DNA of 64,000 nucleotides from the NCBI RefSeq assembly GCF_024585165.1, contig NZ_CP029008.1:4464001-4528000 (forward strand). The letters run 5' to 3'. The notes beneath the pieces were generated by a model, which saw nothing but the letters and a program-made list of their open reading frames with translations, had not been told where the DNA came from and searched no databases. The translations under genes and the position numbers were made by a program. Source of the stretch: Bradyrhizobium sp. WBOS07. GTDB taxonomy: Bacteria; Pseudomonadota; Alphaproteobacteria; Rhizobiales; Xanthobacteraceae. How positions within the stretch are numbered: position 1 is the stretch's first letter; the number at the start of each line of letters is the position of its first letter. Below, one piece after another: positions 9,195-17,163 of the stretch.

Positions 9195-11156
9195 ATGCGG
9201 ACTCAACTGACCACCTATTTCGCGCGGCTGTTTGCCGGCGATCTGTCGGCGTTCGGCGGTCCCGTGACGGACGAAGCCGTGGCCGGCCATATCCGTGCCG
9301 AGCAGATGTCGCTCGTGCTCGGCTATTCGGTCGGCATCATGCTGGCCAATGCCTGCAACGCCATCGTGCTCGCCATCGCGCTGTGGTCGTCGCCGGACCG
9401 GATCTCCGCGCTGATCTGGGGCGCCGCCGTCGCCGGCGCGGCGATCGCATTCGGCCTGCAATCCCGCACCGCGCGCCGCATCACCAAACCGCAATTCGTC
9501 TCGCGCCGCGCCATGCACCGCCTGGTGCGAAATGCCTTCGTCCTCGGCGCCGCCTGGGGCATCGTCCCCGCCGCCTTCTTCGCCGACGCCTCGACCGGCG
9601 GCCAGCTCGTCATCACCTGCCTGTGCTCGGGCATGCTGGCGGGCGGCGCGCTCGCCTTCGCCACCGTCCCGATCGCAGCCATCGCCTTCACGGCCCCGAT
9701 TTTCGTCGGGATCGCCATCTGCCTCGGCAGGAGCGGCGATCTGGCCTTTGTCCTGATCGCCTTCCTCGTCGTGGTCTACGGCAGCGTGCTGTTGCGCGGC
9801 GTGTTCGTCAATTCGTTCTCGTTCGCGCGGCGCGTCACGCAGCAGATCGAGGCGGAGCGCACGGTGCGGCTGGATCCCCTGACCCACCTGCCCAACCGTG
9901 TCGCCTTCAACGAGACGCTCGAGGCTGCGCTGAAGCGGCTGACGCTGTCCGGCGAGGAGTTTGCAGTGCTGCTGCTCGATCTCGACCGCTTCAAGGAGGT
10001 CAACGACCAGCTCGGCCATCCCGCCGGCGACGAATTCTTGGTCCAGGTCGCAAGCCGCCTGCAACGCTGCACACGCGCCGCCGAGCATGTCGCGCGCATC
10101 GGCGGCGACGAGTTCGCGCTGGTGATGGCCAATCTGGTGCGCCCGGAAGATGCCCTCGAGATCGCCGAGCGCTTCGTCGCGGCCTTCGACGAGCCGTTCC
10201 GTATCGAGGGCCGCCAGATCGTGGGCGCCACCAGCGTCGGCATCGTGCTGGCGCCACGCGACGGCAACGCGCCGCTCGACATCATGAAGAATGCCGATAC
10301 GGCGCTCTACCGCGCCAAGAAGGCGGGCCCCGGCACTATCCGCTTCTTCGAGGCCAACGACGACAAGGTGTCACGCGATCGCAAGGCGCTGCAATCGGAC
10401 CTCGAGGGTGCGATCGCGCGAGACGAGCTGTTTCTCGTGTTTCAGCCGTTCCTCGACCTCGACCAAAGCCGGATCACCGGCTTCGAGGCGCTGCTGCGCT
10501 GGCAGCATCCCGAGCGCGGATTGGTGCCGCCGAGCGAATTCATCCCGATCGCGGAGGAGACCGGGCTGATCCACGAGATCGGCGAATGGGTCGTCCGCCG
10601 CGCCTGCGCGACAGTCGCCAAATGGCCCGACGAGATCAGGGTCGCCGTGAACTTCTCCGCGGCGCAGTTTCACAACGCCGGCATCCTCCAGATCATCGTG
10701 CAGGCGCTCCGCGAGGCCAGGATCGCCCCGCACCGGCTCGAGATCGAGATCACGGAATCGATGCTGCTGTCGAAATACGGCCTGGCCGAGCCGGTCGTCA
10801 ACGCGCTGCTGCAGCTCGGCGTCACCGTGGCGCTGGACGATTTCGGAACGGGGTTCTCCTCCCTCACCTATCTGCGCAAGCTGCCGTTCAGCCGTATCAA
10901 GGTCGACCAGTCCTTCATCCGCGACATGCTGGTGCAGCCCGACTGCGCCGCGATCGTGAAATCGGTGATCGGCCTCGCCCGCGACCTCCACATCGGCGTG
11001 GTGGCCGAAGGCGTCGAGACCGCCGACCAGCTGGAATATCTCAGGCAGATTGGCTGCGACGAGATTCAGGGCTACCTGATCAGCCGCCCGGTGTCGGCGG
11101 ACGGCGTGCTGGCGCTGCTGGAGACGAGGAAGCTCCGGGCGACGTTCGCGGCGTAG
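9195..11156 (+). CDS. Membrane GGDEF-EAL cyclic di-GMP protein
   Basis: A 653-residue protein with both cyclic di-GMP synthesis and hydrolysis domains. The N-terminal ~190 residues hold several hydrophobic helices (for example IMLANACNAIVLAIALW, LIWGAAVAGAAIAFGL, FVLIAFLVVVYGSVLL), a membrane sensor of MASE type in general appearance. The GGDEF domain begins at DPLTHLPNRVAFNETL and has an intact GGDEF at 303-307. The EAL domain has EALLRW (431-436), EITESMLL, LDDFGTGFSSLTYLRKLP and KVDQSFIRDM, so the usual metal and loop-6 residues appear present and both activities are possible. I start at ATG 9195 (MRTQLTTYF), because the open frame upstream is polar and runs through the divergent promoter region. 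It is monocistronic and followed by a family B repeat. Confidence 0.9.
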   Translation: MRTQLTTYFARLFAGDLSAFGGPVTDEAVAGHIRAEQMSLVLGYSVGIMLANACNAIVLAIALWSSPDRISALIWGAAVAGAAIAFGLQSRTARRITKPQFVSRRAMHRLVRNAFVLGAAWGIVPAAFFADASTGGQLVITCLCSGMLAGGALAFATVPIAAIAFTAPIFVGIAICLGRSGDLAFVLIAFLVVVYGSVLLRGVFVNSFSFARRVTQQIEAERTVRLDPLTHLPNRVAFNETLEAALKRLTLSGEEFAVLLLDLDRFKEVNDQLGHPAGDEFLVQVASRLQRCTRAAEHVARIGGDEFALVMANLVRPEDALEIAERFVAAFDEPFRIEGRQIVGATSVGIVLAPRDGNAPLDIMKNADTALYRAKKAGPGTIRFFEANDDKVSRDRKALQSDLEGAIARDELFLVFQPFLDLDQSRITGFEALLRWQHPERGLVPPSEFIPIAEETGLIHEIGEWVVRRACATVAKWPDEIRVAVNFSAAQFHNAGILQIIVQALREARIAPHRLEIEITESMLLSKYGLAEPVVNALLQLGVTVALDDFGTGFSSLTYLRKLPFSRIKVDQSFIRDMLVQPDCAAIVKSVIGLARDLHIGVVAEGVETADQLEYLRQIGCDEIQGYLISRPVSADGVLALLETRKLRATFAA

Positions 11157-11186
11157 GTTTTCCCCGCGGCGATCCTGCGAGATGCT

Positions 11187-11273
11187 GTAGCCCGGATGGA
11201 GCGGAGCGCAATCCGGGAAAGCGCAACGCGGAGCGAGACTGCCCCGGATTTCGCTGCGCTCCATCCGGGCTAC
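11187..11273. repeat. Interspersed inverted repeat, family B
   Basis: GTAGCCCGGATGGAGCGGAG...CGCAATCCGGG on the left is matched by CCCCGGATTTCGCTGCG...CTCCATCCGGGCTAC on the right. The same element is at 37813-37898. It fills the gap between the convergent GGDEF-EAL and ferredoxin-reductase genes. Confidence 0.75.
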
Positions 11274-11280
11274 GATCGCC

Positions 11281-12261
11281 TCAAATCGCATCCGCCCGCA
11301 GCAGCGTGTCCACGGTGATGGTCCCCCGCGCGCGGGAGACGCAGGCGCAGATCTTCTGGTTGCTCTCTTTCTGGTGGTCGCTGAAGAAGACGTCGCGATG
11401 GTCGATTTCGCCGTCGACATCGACCACGTCGATGGCGCACAGCCCGCATTCGCCGCGCTTGCAGTCGGATATCACCTCAAAGCCGCTGGCGTTGAGCACG
11501 TCCAGCATCGAGCGCTCGCGCGGGATTTCCAGCTCGATGTTCGAGCCCTTCAGGCGCACCCGGAACGCCTCGGTTGGCAGCGTGCCGCTGGAGCCGAAGG
11601 TTTCGTAGCGCAAGTCGGGCAGCGCATGACCGGCGCCGACCCAGGCGTGGCGGGCGGCATCGAGCATGCGCATCGGGCCGCAGAACAGCGCGAGCGCGCC
11701 CTTGGGGAGCGAGGCGAACAGCGCGTCGAGATCGAGCCGCTTGCCCTCGTCGCCGGCATGAACGACCAAGCGATCGCCAAGCAGTGCGGCGAGATCGTCG
11801 AGATAGGCAGCCTCTGCCCGCGAGCGCACCGCATAATGCAGTTTGACGTCGGCCGCGCGCCGCACCAGCGCCTGGGCAGCGCCGAGGATCGGCGTGATGC
11901 CGATGCCGCCGGCAATCAGGCAATAGCTGTCGCGGGACCAGTCCACCACAAGGAGCGAGGCCGGCTGGGTGATGTCGAGCCGCGCGCCCGGCTTGAGCTG
12001 CCACATGTAGCGCGAGCCGCCGCGGGAATCGTCAGCGCGGCGCACCGCGATCCTGAAGCCGTGCGGCGAGGCCTCGCCTACCAGCGAATAGGATCGCGTC
12101 TCCGGCAGGCCGTCGATGGTCATGCTGATATTGATGTGGCTGCCGACCGGATAGGCGACACCGTCATACTGATCGGGCCGGATCAGGAATTCGCGGATGC
12201 CGGGGGCGAGATCGCGCGTCGAGACGAGCGTTGCCGAAGTCCAGGTTTCGATGAAGCGCAT
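11281..12261 (-). CDS. Ferredoxin-NADP reductase-type oxygenase reductase (VanB-like)
   Basis: A 326-residue reductase that would pass electrons from NAD(P)H through flavin and a [2Fe-2S] centre to the oxygenase encoded upstream. The flavin domain is recognisable by the RSYSL motif (LPETRSYSLVGE) and the pyridine-nucleotide segment IAGGIGITPILGAAQAL. A plant-type ferredoxin domain lies at the C-terminus, with CKRGECGLCAIDV supplying three cysteines and QKICACVSRA the fourth. This FNR-then-ferredoxin order is that of the vanillate O-demethylase reductase and phthalate dioxygenase reductase class. It is the last gene of a three-gene minus-strand operon, 11 bases after the GntR gene. The natural substrate of the pair is not determined by sequence. 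Confidence 0.87.
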   Translation of the reverse strand: MRFIETWTSATLVSTRDLAPGIREFLIRPDQYDGVAYPVGSHINISMTIDGLPETRSYSLVGEASPHGFRIAVRRADDSRGGSRYMWQLKPGARLDITQPASLLVVDWSRDSYCLIAGGIGITPILGAAQALVRRAADVKLHYAVRSRAEAAYLDDLAALLGDRLVVHAGDEGKRLDLDALFASLPKGALALFCGPMRMLDAARHAWVGAGHALPDLRYETFGSSGTLPTEAFRVRLKGSNIELEIPRERSMLDVLNASGFEVISDCKRGECGLCAIDVVDVDGEIDHRDVFFSDHQKESNQKICACVSRARGTITVDTLLRADAI

Positions 12262-12272
12262 GGTGGCGGCCC

Positions 12273-13025
12273 TCAGTCGGTTGCGGACTTGATCAGCGCG
12301 AGCGCCGGCAGCAGGTCCAGATGGGTCCGGTTGCGCAGCGCGAGCCGCAAGTTGCGCACGGCGAGCCGTGCGTGCTCGCGCATGATCGCTTCGGCGCGCG
12401 CGCCTTCGCGGTTCTCGATCGCATCAATCACGACGCGGTGGTGATCCTGGGCGATGATCAGGATCTGCTGCGCCTCAGGCAGCGCCGATTGCGCCATCAC
12501 GAAGCCGCTGGGGGATGCGAACGGCAGCGCCGAGGCGCGGTCGATCTGGCGGATCAAGGGGGGGCTGCGCGACAATTCGGTGAGCAGCGCGTGGAAGCGC
12601 GCGTTCAGCGTGACATAGGACGAGAACGCCTCGATCGAGATCGGCACCTGGCGCAGCAATTCGTCGATCGCGGCCAGGCACTCTTTCAGCGGCTCGAGCT
12701 CGCGCGCGGAGACGCCGCGCTCGGCCGCAAAGCGCGCGGCGAGGCCTTCGAGCGTGCCGCGCAGCTCGATGGAATCGGAGATGTCGCGCTCGGAGAACGC
12801 CTTCACCATGAAGCCGCCGGAGGGAATGGCCTCCAGGAGGCCCTCCTCCTCCAGCCGCACCAGCGCCATGCGCACCGGCGTGCGCGAGGCGCCGGTGGTC
12901 TCCACCGCCTGCAGCTCGGAGATGCGCTCGCCCGGCCGCAAGGCGCCGGACAGGATCTGGTCGCGCAGCGCGAGCTGCGCCTTCACGGTCTGGGAAACGG
13001 AGCGGTCGACCTCGCGCTCGGCCAT
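12273..13025 (-). CDS. GntR family regulator with FCD domain
   Basis: A 250-residue regulator of the FadR subfamily. The N-terminal winged helix is evident (LRDQILSGALRPGERISELQ, then GASRTPVRMALVRLEEEGLL, SGGFMVKAFSERDI). The C-terminal FCD ligand-binding domain follows (ELRGTLEGLAARFAAERG; FHALLTELSRSP; DHHRVVIDAIENREGARAEA, MREHARLAVRNLR), with the Asp and His positions that usually bind a metal and a carboxylate effector. It lies between the oxygenase and reductase genes, 3 bases after one stop and 11 before the next start, so it is made with its likely targets. Two TGTATACA sites upstream of the operon are its probable operators. An aromatic acid is the natural guess for the inducer. Confidence 0.9.
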   Translation of the reverse strand: MAEREVDRSVSQTVKAQLALRDQILSGALRPGERISELQAVETTGASRTPVRMALVRLEEEGLLEAIPSGGFMVKAFSERDISDSIELRGTLEGLAARFAAERGVSARELEPLKECLAAIDELLRQVPISIEAFSSYVTLNARFHALLTELSRSPPLIRQIDRASALPFASPSGFVMAQSALPEAQQILIIAQDHHRVVIDAIENREGARAEAIMREHARLAVRNLRLALRNRTHLDLLPALALIKSATD

Positions 13026-13028
13026 GAT

Positions 13029-14078
13029 CTACTCCGCGGCCTGAAGGCGCTGCGGCGCGCTTTCCTTCGCCACCATCTTGTCGATCAGCTTGCGCGACCA
13101 CATCGCGCCGGCGTCGATGTTGAGGTTGTAGAAGATGCGGTCCGGATTCTCGTCCATGGCGCGCTGTTGCGCTTCGAGGATCAGTTCGTCCTCGCGGAAG
13201 ATGCCGGAGACGCCCTCGCGGATCTCGGAGGTGATACGCTGCTCGCCGAGCTGGTAGTTGCGCACGAACGCCCAGAAATAGTGGCAGGTCTTCTCGGTCT
13301 CCGGCGTGATGGTGTTGAGCACGAAGCCGTTGACGCCCTGCGAGCGGTCGCCTTCCGGCGCGCCGGTGCCGGCGGGCGCCACGCCGACATCGATCGCGAT
13401 GGTGCACGGCGCCTCGAAACGGATGATCTGCCAGCGGTCGACGAGGCCGGGCTTGCCGAGCTGCTTGGCCCAGAACGGCGGGGGCTCGATGTTCCGCATC
13501 CAGCGGGTCACCGTGACGGTCTTCTCGCCATGGGTGACGTCGAACGGCGCCTCGGCGACCGCTTCGTTGCCGATCGAGGAACCGTGCACGAAGGTCTCGT
13601 GGGTGAGATCCATGAGATTGTCGAGCACGAGGCGATAGTCGCATTTGACGTGGATGGTCTTGCCGTCGCCGGCCCAGGCCGGATCGTGATTCCAGTGCAG
13701 GTCGGGGACGAGCGCGGGATCGGCCAGCGCGGGATCGCCCATCCAGAGCCAGATGTAGCGGTGGCGCTCGACCACGGGATAGGAGCGCACGCAGGCCGAC
13801 GGATTGATGGTCTCCTGCGAGGGCATGAAGGTGCAGCGGCCCTGCGCATTGAATTTCAGGCCGTGATAGCCGCAGACCACGGTGTCGCCTTCGAGCCGGC
13901 CCTTGGACAGCGGCACCAGGCGATGCCAGCAGGCGTCCTCCAGCGCGGCGATCGAACCGTCGGCCTTGCGATACATCACGACATGCTTGCCGCAGATCGT
14001 CCGGGGCAGCAGCGCCGGCTTCACCTCGGCATCCCAGGCGGCGGCGTACCAGGCGTTCATCGGGAAGGGCTTTGTCAT
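13029..14078 (-). CDS. Rieske aromatic-ring oxygenase, oxygenase component (VanA-like)
   Basis: A 349-residue terminal oxygenase of the vanillate O-demethylase class. The Rieske [2Fe-2S] ligands are CWH (in EDACWHRLVPLSKG) and CGYH (in TVVCGYHGLKFN), the C-x-H...C-x2-H pattern. The mononuclear iron site is in NLMDLTHETFVHGSSIG, which supplies the two histidines. The opening MTKPFPMNAWYAAAWDAEV matches the family start. I use ATG 14078, with GGAG just upstream, over a methionine five codons earlier. It heads the operon with the GntR regulator and the reductase. Known relatives demethylate vanillate and related methoxy-aromatics or hydroxylate other aromatic acids, and this copy could have a different substrate. 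Promoter and operator candidates are at 14098-14190. Confidence 0.9.
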   Translation of the reverse strand: MTKPFPMNAWYAAAWDAEVKPALLPRTICGKHVVMYRKADGSIAALEDACWHRLVPLSKGRLEGDTVVCGYHGLKFNAQGRCTFMPSQETINPSACVRSYPVVERHRYIWLWMGDPALADPALVPDLHWNHDPAWAGDGKTIHVKCDYRLVLDNLMDLTHETFVHGSSIGNEAVAEAPFDVTHGEKTVTVTRWMRNIEPPPFWAKQLGKPGLVDRWQIIRFEAPCTIAIDVGVAPAGTGAPEGDRSQGVNGFVLNTITPETEKTCHYFWAFVRNYQLGEQRITSEIREGVSGIFREDELILEAQQRAMDENPDRIFYNLNIDAGAMWSRKLIDKMVAKESAPQRLQAAE

Positions 14079-14097
14079 CGGTCTCACTCCCACGGCG

Positions 14098-14118
14098 TTG
14101 TATGCGTTATGTATACAA
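14098..14118. promoter_or_regulatory. Candidate GntR/FCD operator, proximal site
   Basis: TTGTAT...ATACAA forms an inverted repeat here, and within it TGTATACA (14110-14117) is a perfect 8-base palindrome. It lies 20-40 bases upstream of the oxygenase start. FCD-type GntR regulators commonly bind short TGTATACA-like palindromes (family knowledge). The site is paired with an identical octamer at 14183-14190. Confidence 0.6.
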
Positions 14119-14182
14119 TAGCCGAGAGGTGGAATTGTTCAAGGATCAAATATTTGTATTATTATACCTTAATCAAGGAGAA

Positions 14183-14190
14183 TGTATACA
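14183..14190. promoter_or_regulatory. Candidate GntR/FCD operator, distal site
   Basis: This is a second exact TGTATACA palindrome, 73 bases from the first. Between the two lies an AT-rich stretch containing ATTATA (14161-14166), which reads TATAAT on the minus strand and is a candidate -10. The distal operator would then overlap the -35 region. Confidence 0.55.
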
Positions 14191-14199
14191 CTACTCATG

Positions 14200-14302
14200 G
14201 TCATCGCTCGCGAAGGCGGGCGATCCAGTACTCCGCAGCGGAAGTTGCCTGCACTGTTGACTGCCGCGGAGTACTGGATTCCCCGCCTTCGCGGGGAATG
14301 AC
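14200..14302. repeat. Interspersed inverted repeat, family D
   Basis: GTCATCGCTCGCGAAGGCGG...GATCCAGTACTCCGC is mirrored by GCGGAGTACTGGATTCCCCG...CGGGGAATGAC. Another full copy is at 32309-32409, and a stripped-down hairpin with the same outer arms is at 46033-46060. With the operator region at 14098-14190 it accounts for the 305-base gap between the oxygenase and pgm genes. Confidence 0.75.
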
Positions 14303-14383
14303 AGCCGTGGCTGCGACCCAAGCTGAGCATGCGGCCTGCGCTCAAGTGCCTTCAAAGGCGGGCAAGAGAGGCTCGCCTGGCAG

Positions 14384-16030
14384 CTACGCCGCGAATACCT
14401 TCGCCAGACCCGCCTGCGCCTCCTCCTGAATCCGCTTCAGGTGCTCCGGGCTACGGAAGCTCTCCGCGTAGATCTTGTAGACATCCTCCGTCCCCGACGG
14501 CCTTGCCGCGAACCAGCCGAAATCGGTCTCGACCTTGATGCCGCCGAAGGGCTGGCCGTTGCCGGGCGCCTTGCTCAAGGTGGCACGGACCGGATCGCCG
14601 GCGAGGCTTTTGAGACCGAGTTGCTCGGGCGTGACGGACTTCAGGATGGTCTTCTGCGGCCCTGTCGCCGCGACGTCGATGCGGGCGTAATGCGGCACGC
14701 CGAACTCGGCGGTGAGATCGCCGAACAGCTGGCTCGGATCGCGGCCGGTCCTGGCCATGATCTCGGCGGCGAGCAGGCCGAGGATGATGCCGTCCTTGTC
14801 GGTGGTCCAGACCCCGCCGTCGCGGCGCAGGAACGAGGCGCCCGCACTTTCCTCGCCACCGAAGCCGAAGCCGCCGGTGAGCAGGCCGTCGACGAACCAT
14901 TTGAAGCCGACCGGCGTCTCGACCAGCTTGCGGCCGAGCTTCTTGGCGACGCGATCGATGATCGAGCTCGACACCACGGTCTTGCCGATCGCGGCGTCCT
15001 TGCCCCAGTTCGGCCGATGCGCGAACAGATAGGAGATCGCGGTCGCCAGATAATGGTTCGGGTTCATCAGGCCGCCGGATCGCGTCACGATGCCGTGGCG
15101 GTCGGCGTCGGTGTCGTTGGCAAAGGCGACGTCGAAGCGGTCGCGCATCGCGATCAGGCTCGCCATGGCGTAGGGCGAGGAGCAGTCCATGCGGATCTTG
15201 CCGTCCCAGTCCACCGTCATGAAGCGGAAGGTCGGATCGATTGCCTCGTTCACCACGGTGGCCTTCAGGCCGTAGCGCTCGATGATCGGATGCCAATAGT
15301 GCACGGCGGCGCCGCCGAGCGGGTCGATGCCGATGTTGATGTCGGCGGATTTGACGAGCTCGAGATCGACGACCTCGCCGAGAGCTGCGACATAGGGCGT
15401 GACGAAGTCGGTCGGATGGACGGTCGATGATTTCAGCGCCTTGGCGTAGTCCATGCGCTTGACGCCCTTGAGAGCGTCGGCGAGGTAGGCATTGGCGCGC
15501 TTCTCGACCACGCCCGTGACATCGGTGTCGGCCGGGCCGCCATGCGGCGGATTGTATTTGTAGCCGCCATCGTCCGGCGGGTTGTGCGAGGGCGTGATGA
15601 CGACGCCGTCGGCCAAGCCGTCAGTGCGGCCCTTGTTGTAGGCGAGGATCGCGCGCGAGATCACCGGCGTCGGCGTGTAGCCGCCGTCCTTGTCGATCAT
15701 GATGTCGACGCCGTTGGCGGCGAACACCTCGACGGCACTGACCAGCGCCGGCTCGGCCAGGGCGTGGGTGTCGATGCCGATGAAGAGCGGGCCGGTCAGG
15801 CCCTTTTCCTTTCGATAATCGCAGATCGCCTGCGTGGTCGCGAGGATATGGCCTTCGTTGAACGTGTTCTTGAACGAGGTGCCGCGATGGCCGGAGGTGC
15901 CGAACGCCACGCGCTGCGCGGGATCCGCGACATCGGGCTTGCCGGCGAAATAGGCCGTCACCAGCCGCGGAATATTGGTGAGCGCGTCCGGCGAAGCCTG
16001 CTTGCCCGCCGCGGGATGAACATCAGCCAC
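14384..16030 (-). CDS. pgm: Phosphoglucomutase (alpha-D-glucose phosphate-specific)
   Basis: The enzyme interconverts glucose 1-phosphate and glucose 6-phosphate, linking glycolysis to glycogen, trehalose and surface polysaccharide synthesis. With GTG 16030 as start ([19 protein letters not shown] 7 bases upstream) the product is 548 residues, almost the same length as E. coli Pgm. The phosphoserine loop is [11 protein letters not shown], with Ser148 as the phosphate carrier. The opening block [17 protein letters not shown], the metal-binding loop in [20 protein letters not shown], and the C-terminal phosphate-binding [15 protein letters not shown] are all present. A longer open frame up to 16174 is not conserved-looking and would begin without a ribosome-binding site. 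It appears monocistronic. Confidence 0.93.
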   Translation of the reverse strand: MADVHPAAGKQASPDALTNIPRLVTAYFAGKPDVADPAQRVAFGTSGHRGTSFKNTFNEGHILATTQAICDYRKEKGLTGPLFIGIDTHALAEPALVSAVEVFAANGVDIMIDKDGGYTPTPVISRAILAYNKGRTDGLADGVVITPSHNPPDDGGYKYNPPHGGPADTDVTGVVEKRANAYLADALKGVKRMDYAKALKSSTVHPTDFVTPYVAALGEVVDLELVKSADINIGIDPLGGAAVHYWHPIIERYGLKATVVNEAIDPTFRFMTVDWDGKIRMDCSSPYAMASLIAMRDRFDVAFANDTDADRHGIVTRSGGLMNPNHYLATAISYLFAHRPNWGKDAAIGKTVVSSSIIDRVAKKLGRKLVETPVGFKWFVDGLLTGGFGFGGEESAGASFLRRDGGVWTTDKDGIILGLLAAEIMARTGRDPSQLFGDLTAEFGVPHYARIDVAATGPQKTILKSVTPEQLGLKSLAGDPVRATLSKAPGNGQPFGGIKVETDFGWFAARPSGTEDVYKIYAESFRSPEHLKRIQEEAQAGLAKVFAA

Positions 16031-16146
16031 TGGAATATCCTCGTCCTTGTCAAATTGAGGCCCTGCCGCACCATAGCATTGGGCTTGCACACGCCAACTC
16101 AAAAGCCATCGGCCGACGCCGGCAACAAATGGCCGCATTTGGGTCC

Positions 16147-16362
16147 ATGAATTGGGACATGACCATTCTCGCAACGGCCGTGCTGCTCGCCAGTTCCTTG
16201 GTGCTATCGTCTCCCAGATACGTCGAGCGAACGGGCGTCGAACTCAACCCGACGCTGCGCAACGCAGCCGTGGATCATGACCTCGCCAAGATAAGGCGCC
16301 GGTTCGAGCGGGAGCTCCGTAGCGACACCACGGACAGCTTCGGCGCATCCACCAGGCGCTAG
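16147..16362 (+). CDS. Possible small exported protein
   Basis: An open frame of 71 residues from ATG 16147 (an alternative ATG lies at 16129). The N-terminus [20 protein letters not shown] looks like a signal peptide or single membrane anchor, followed by a short polar tail ([18 protein letters not shown]). There is no recognisable family and the ribosome-binding site is weak. It is divergent from pgm. It could be a real small membrane protein or a chance frame in GC-rich DNA. Confidence 0.35.
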   Translation: MNWDMTILATAVLLASSLVLSSPRYVERTGVELNPTLRNAAVDHDLAKIRRRFERELRSDTTDSFGASTRR

Positions 16363-16366
16363 TGCC

Positions 16367-16457
16367 GTAGGGTGCAAAGGCGCCCTTGCGCCGTGCCCCA
16401 CGATCTGTCCGATGCGGCGATAGACGCGTGGGCACGCTGCGCTTTGCCCACCCTACG
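16367..16457. repeat. Interspersed inverted repeat, family C
   Basis: GTAGGGTGCAAAGGCGCCC...GCCGTGCCCCACG on the left pairs with CGTGGGCACGCTGCGCTTTG...CCCACCCTACG on the right. Four other copies of this family are at 17054, 30312, 38800 and 48291, making it the most frequent element in the window. Confidence 0.8.
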
Positions 16458-17053
16458 AGATCGAGGTTGTGACACGCAGCTCGACTCACAGACACGCCTC
16501 TTCGACCTCGCGGCTGAATTCGCCCGAGCTTTGCTTGCGTCTCCACCCTCAAAGCCAAGAGGGCGCAGGGAAGGCCGGGTGCTGACAACGCACCCGCGGT
16601 CCGCTGCGCGAAAATGCACACGCAGGAAGAACCGCACAGCAGCATACAGGTGGTGCCGATCACTCGGCCTTCCCTGCGCGATGGTCGGACGGCTTATGCC
16701 GTGCTCTCCCGGGAGCCGAACTTTCCTTCTGGCCTCCCTCGCCCCGCGAATTGGATGATGCAGTCCGCCCGGTTGGGCTCGCTCGCACCTCCGCGGAAGC
16801 TTGACCGTAGCAACGACGGCCAGGACCACACGGTTTTGCCGTACGCACGGCCCGCCCTTTCGCCGCAGTATTTCCGGCAGCCGCTGTCCAGGATGCCATC
16901 GGCACCGGCGTAGCCGGCGCGAAGCGTCCTGGACTGCGGTGAGCACCGCGCTACCCTGGTTCACCAAGGCACGAAAGCTCTTGACCAAGGCTAGGAGGTC
17001 CTACGGCAGCGGCGTTTGCCGCCTTCACGCCATCCCGATCGTCGTCAGCTCTT
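16458..17053. other. About 600 bases without a convincing gene; degenerate-looking repeat DNA
   Basis: No frame here has a plausible start, ribosome-binding site or family motif. Several short overlapping frames occur, including a minus-strand one reading MIGTTCMLLCGSSCVCIFAQ. I recall similar sequence recurring in Bradyrhizobium intergenic regions, so this may be a copy of a longer interspersed element rather than unique DNA. That comparison is from memory only. The segment lies between two family C repeats. Confidence 0.4.
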
Positions 17054-17144
17054 GTAGGGTGGGCAAAGGCGCGTCAGCGCCGTGCCCACGGTCTTACTCT
17101 GCAATGTTGAATTGGTGGGCACGCAGCGCTTTGCCCAACCTACG
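17054..17144. repeat. Interspersed inverted repeat, family C
   Basis: GTAGGGTGGGCAAAGGCGC...GCCGTGCCCACGG pairs with GTGGGCACGCAGCGCTTTG...CCCAACCTACGG. It lies just downstream of the stop of the first substrate-binding protein gene. Confidence 0.8.
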
Positions 17145-17163
17145 GCAGCGGCGTTTGCCGCCC

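Noticed and set aside
9143..11608. Very long plus-strand frame of about 820 codons
   Set aside because: It is an arginine/alanine-rich shadow of the GGDEF-EAL gene in another frame and continues into a repeat.
16244..16663. Cysteine-rich minus-strand frame (MIGTTCMLLCGSSCVC...)
   Set aside because: It overlaps a repeat, has low-complexity arginine-rich ends and no family motif. It is more likely a chance frame in repetitive DNA.
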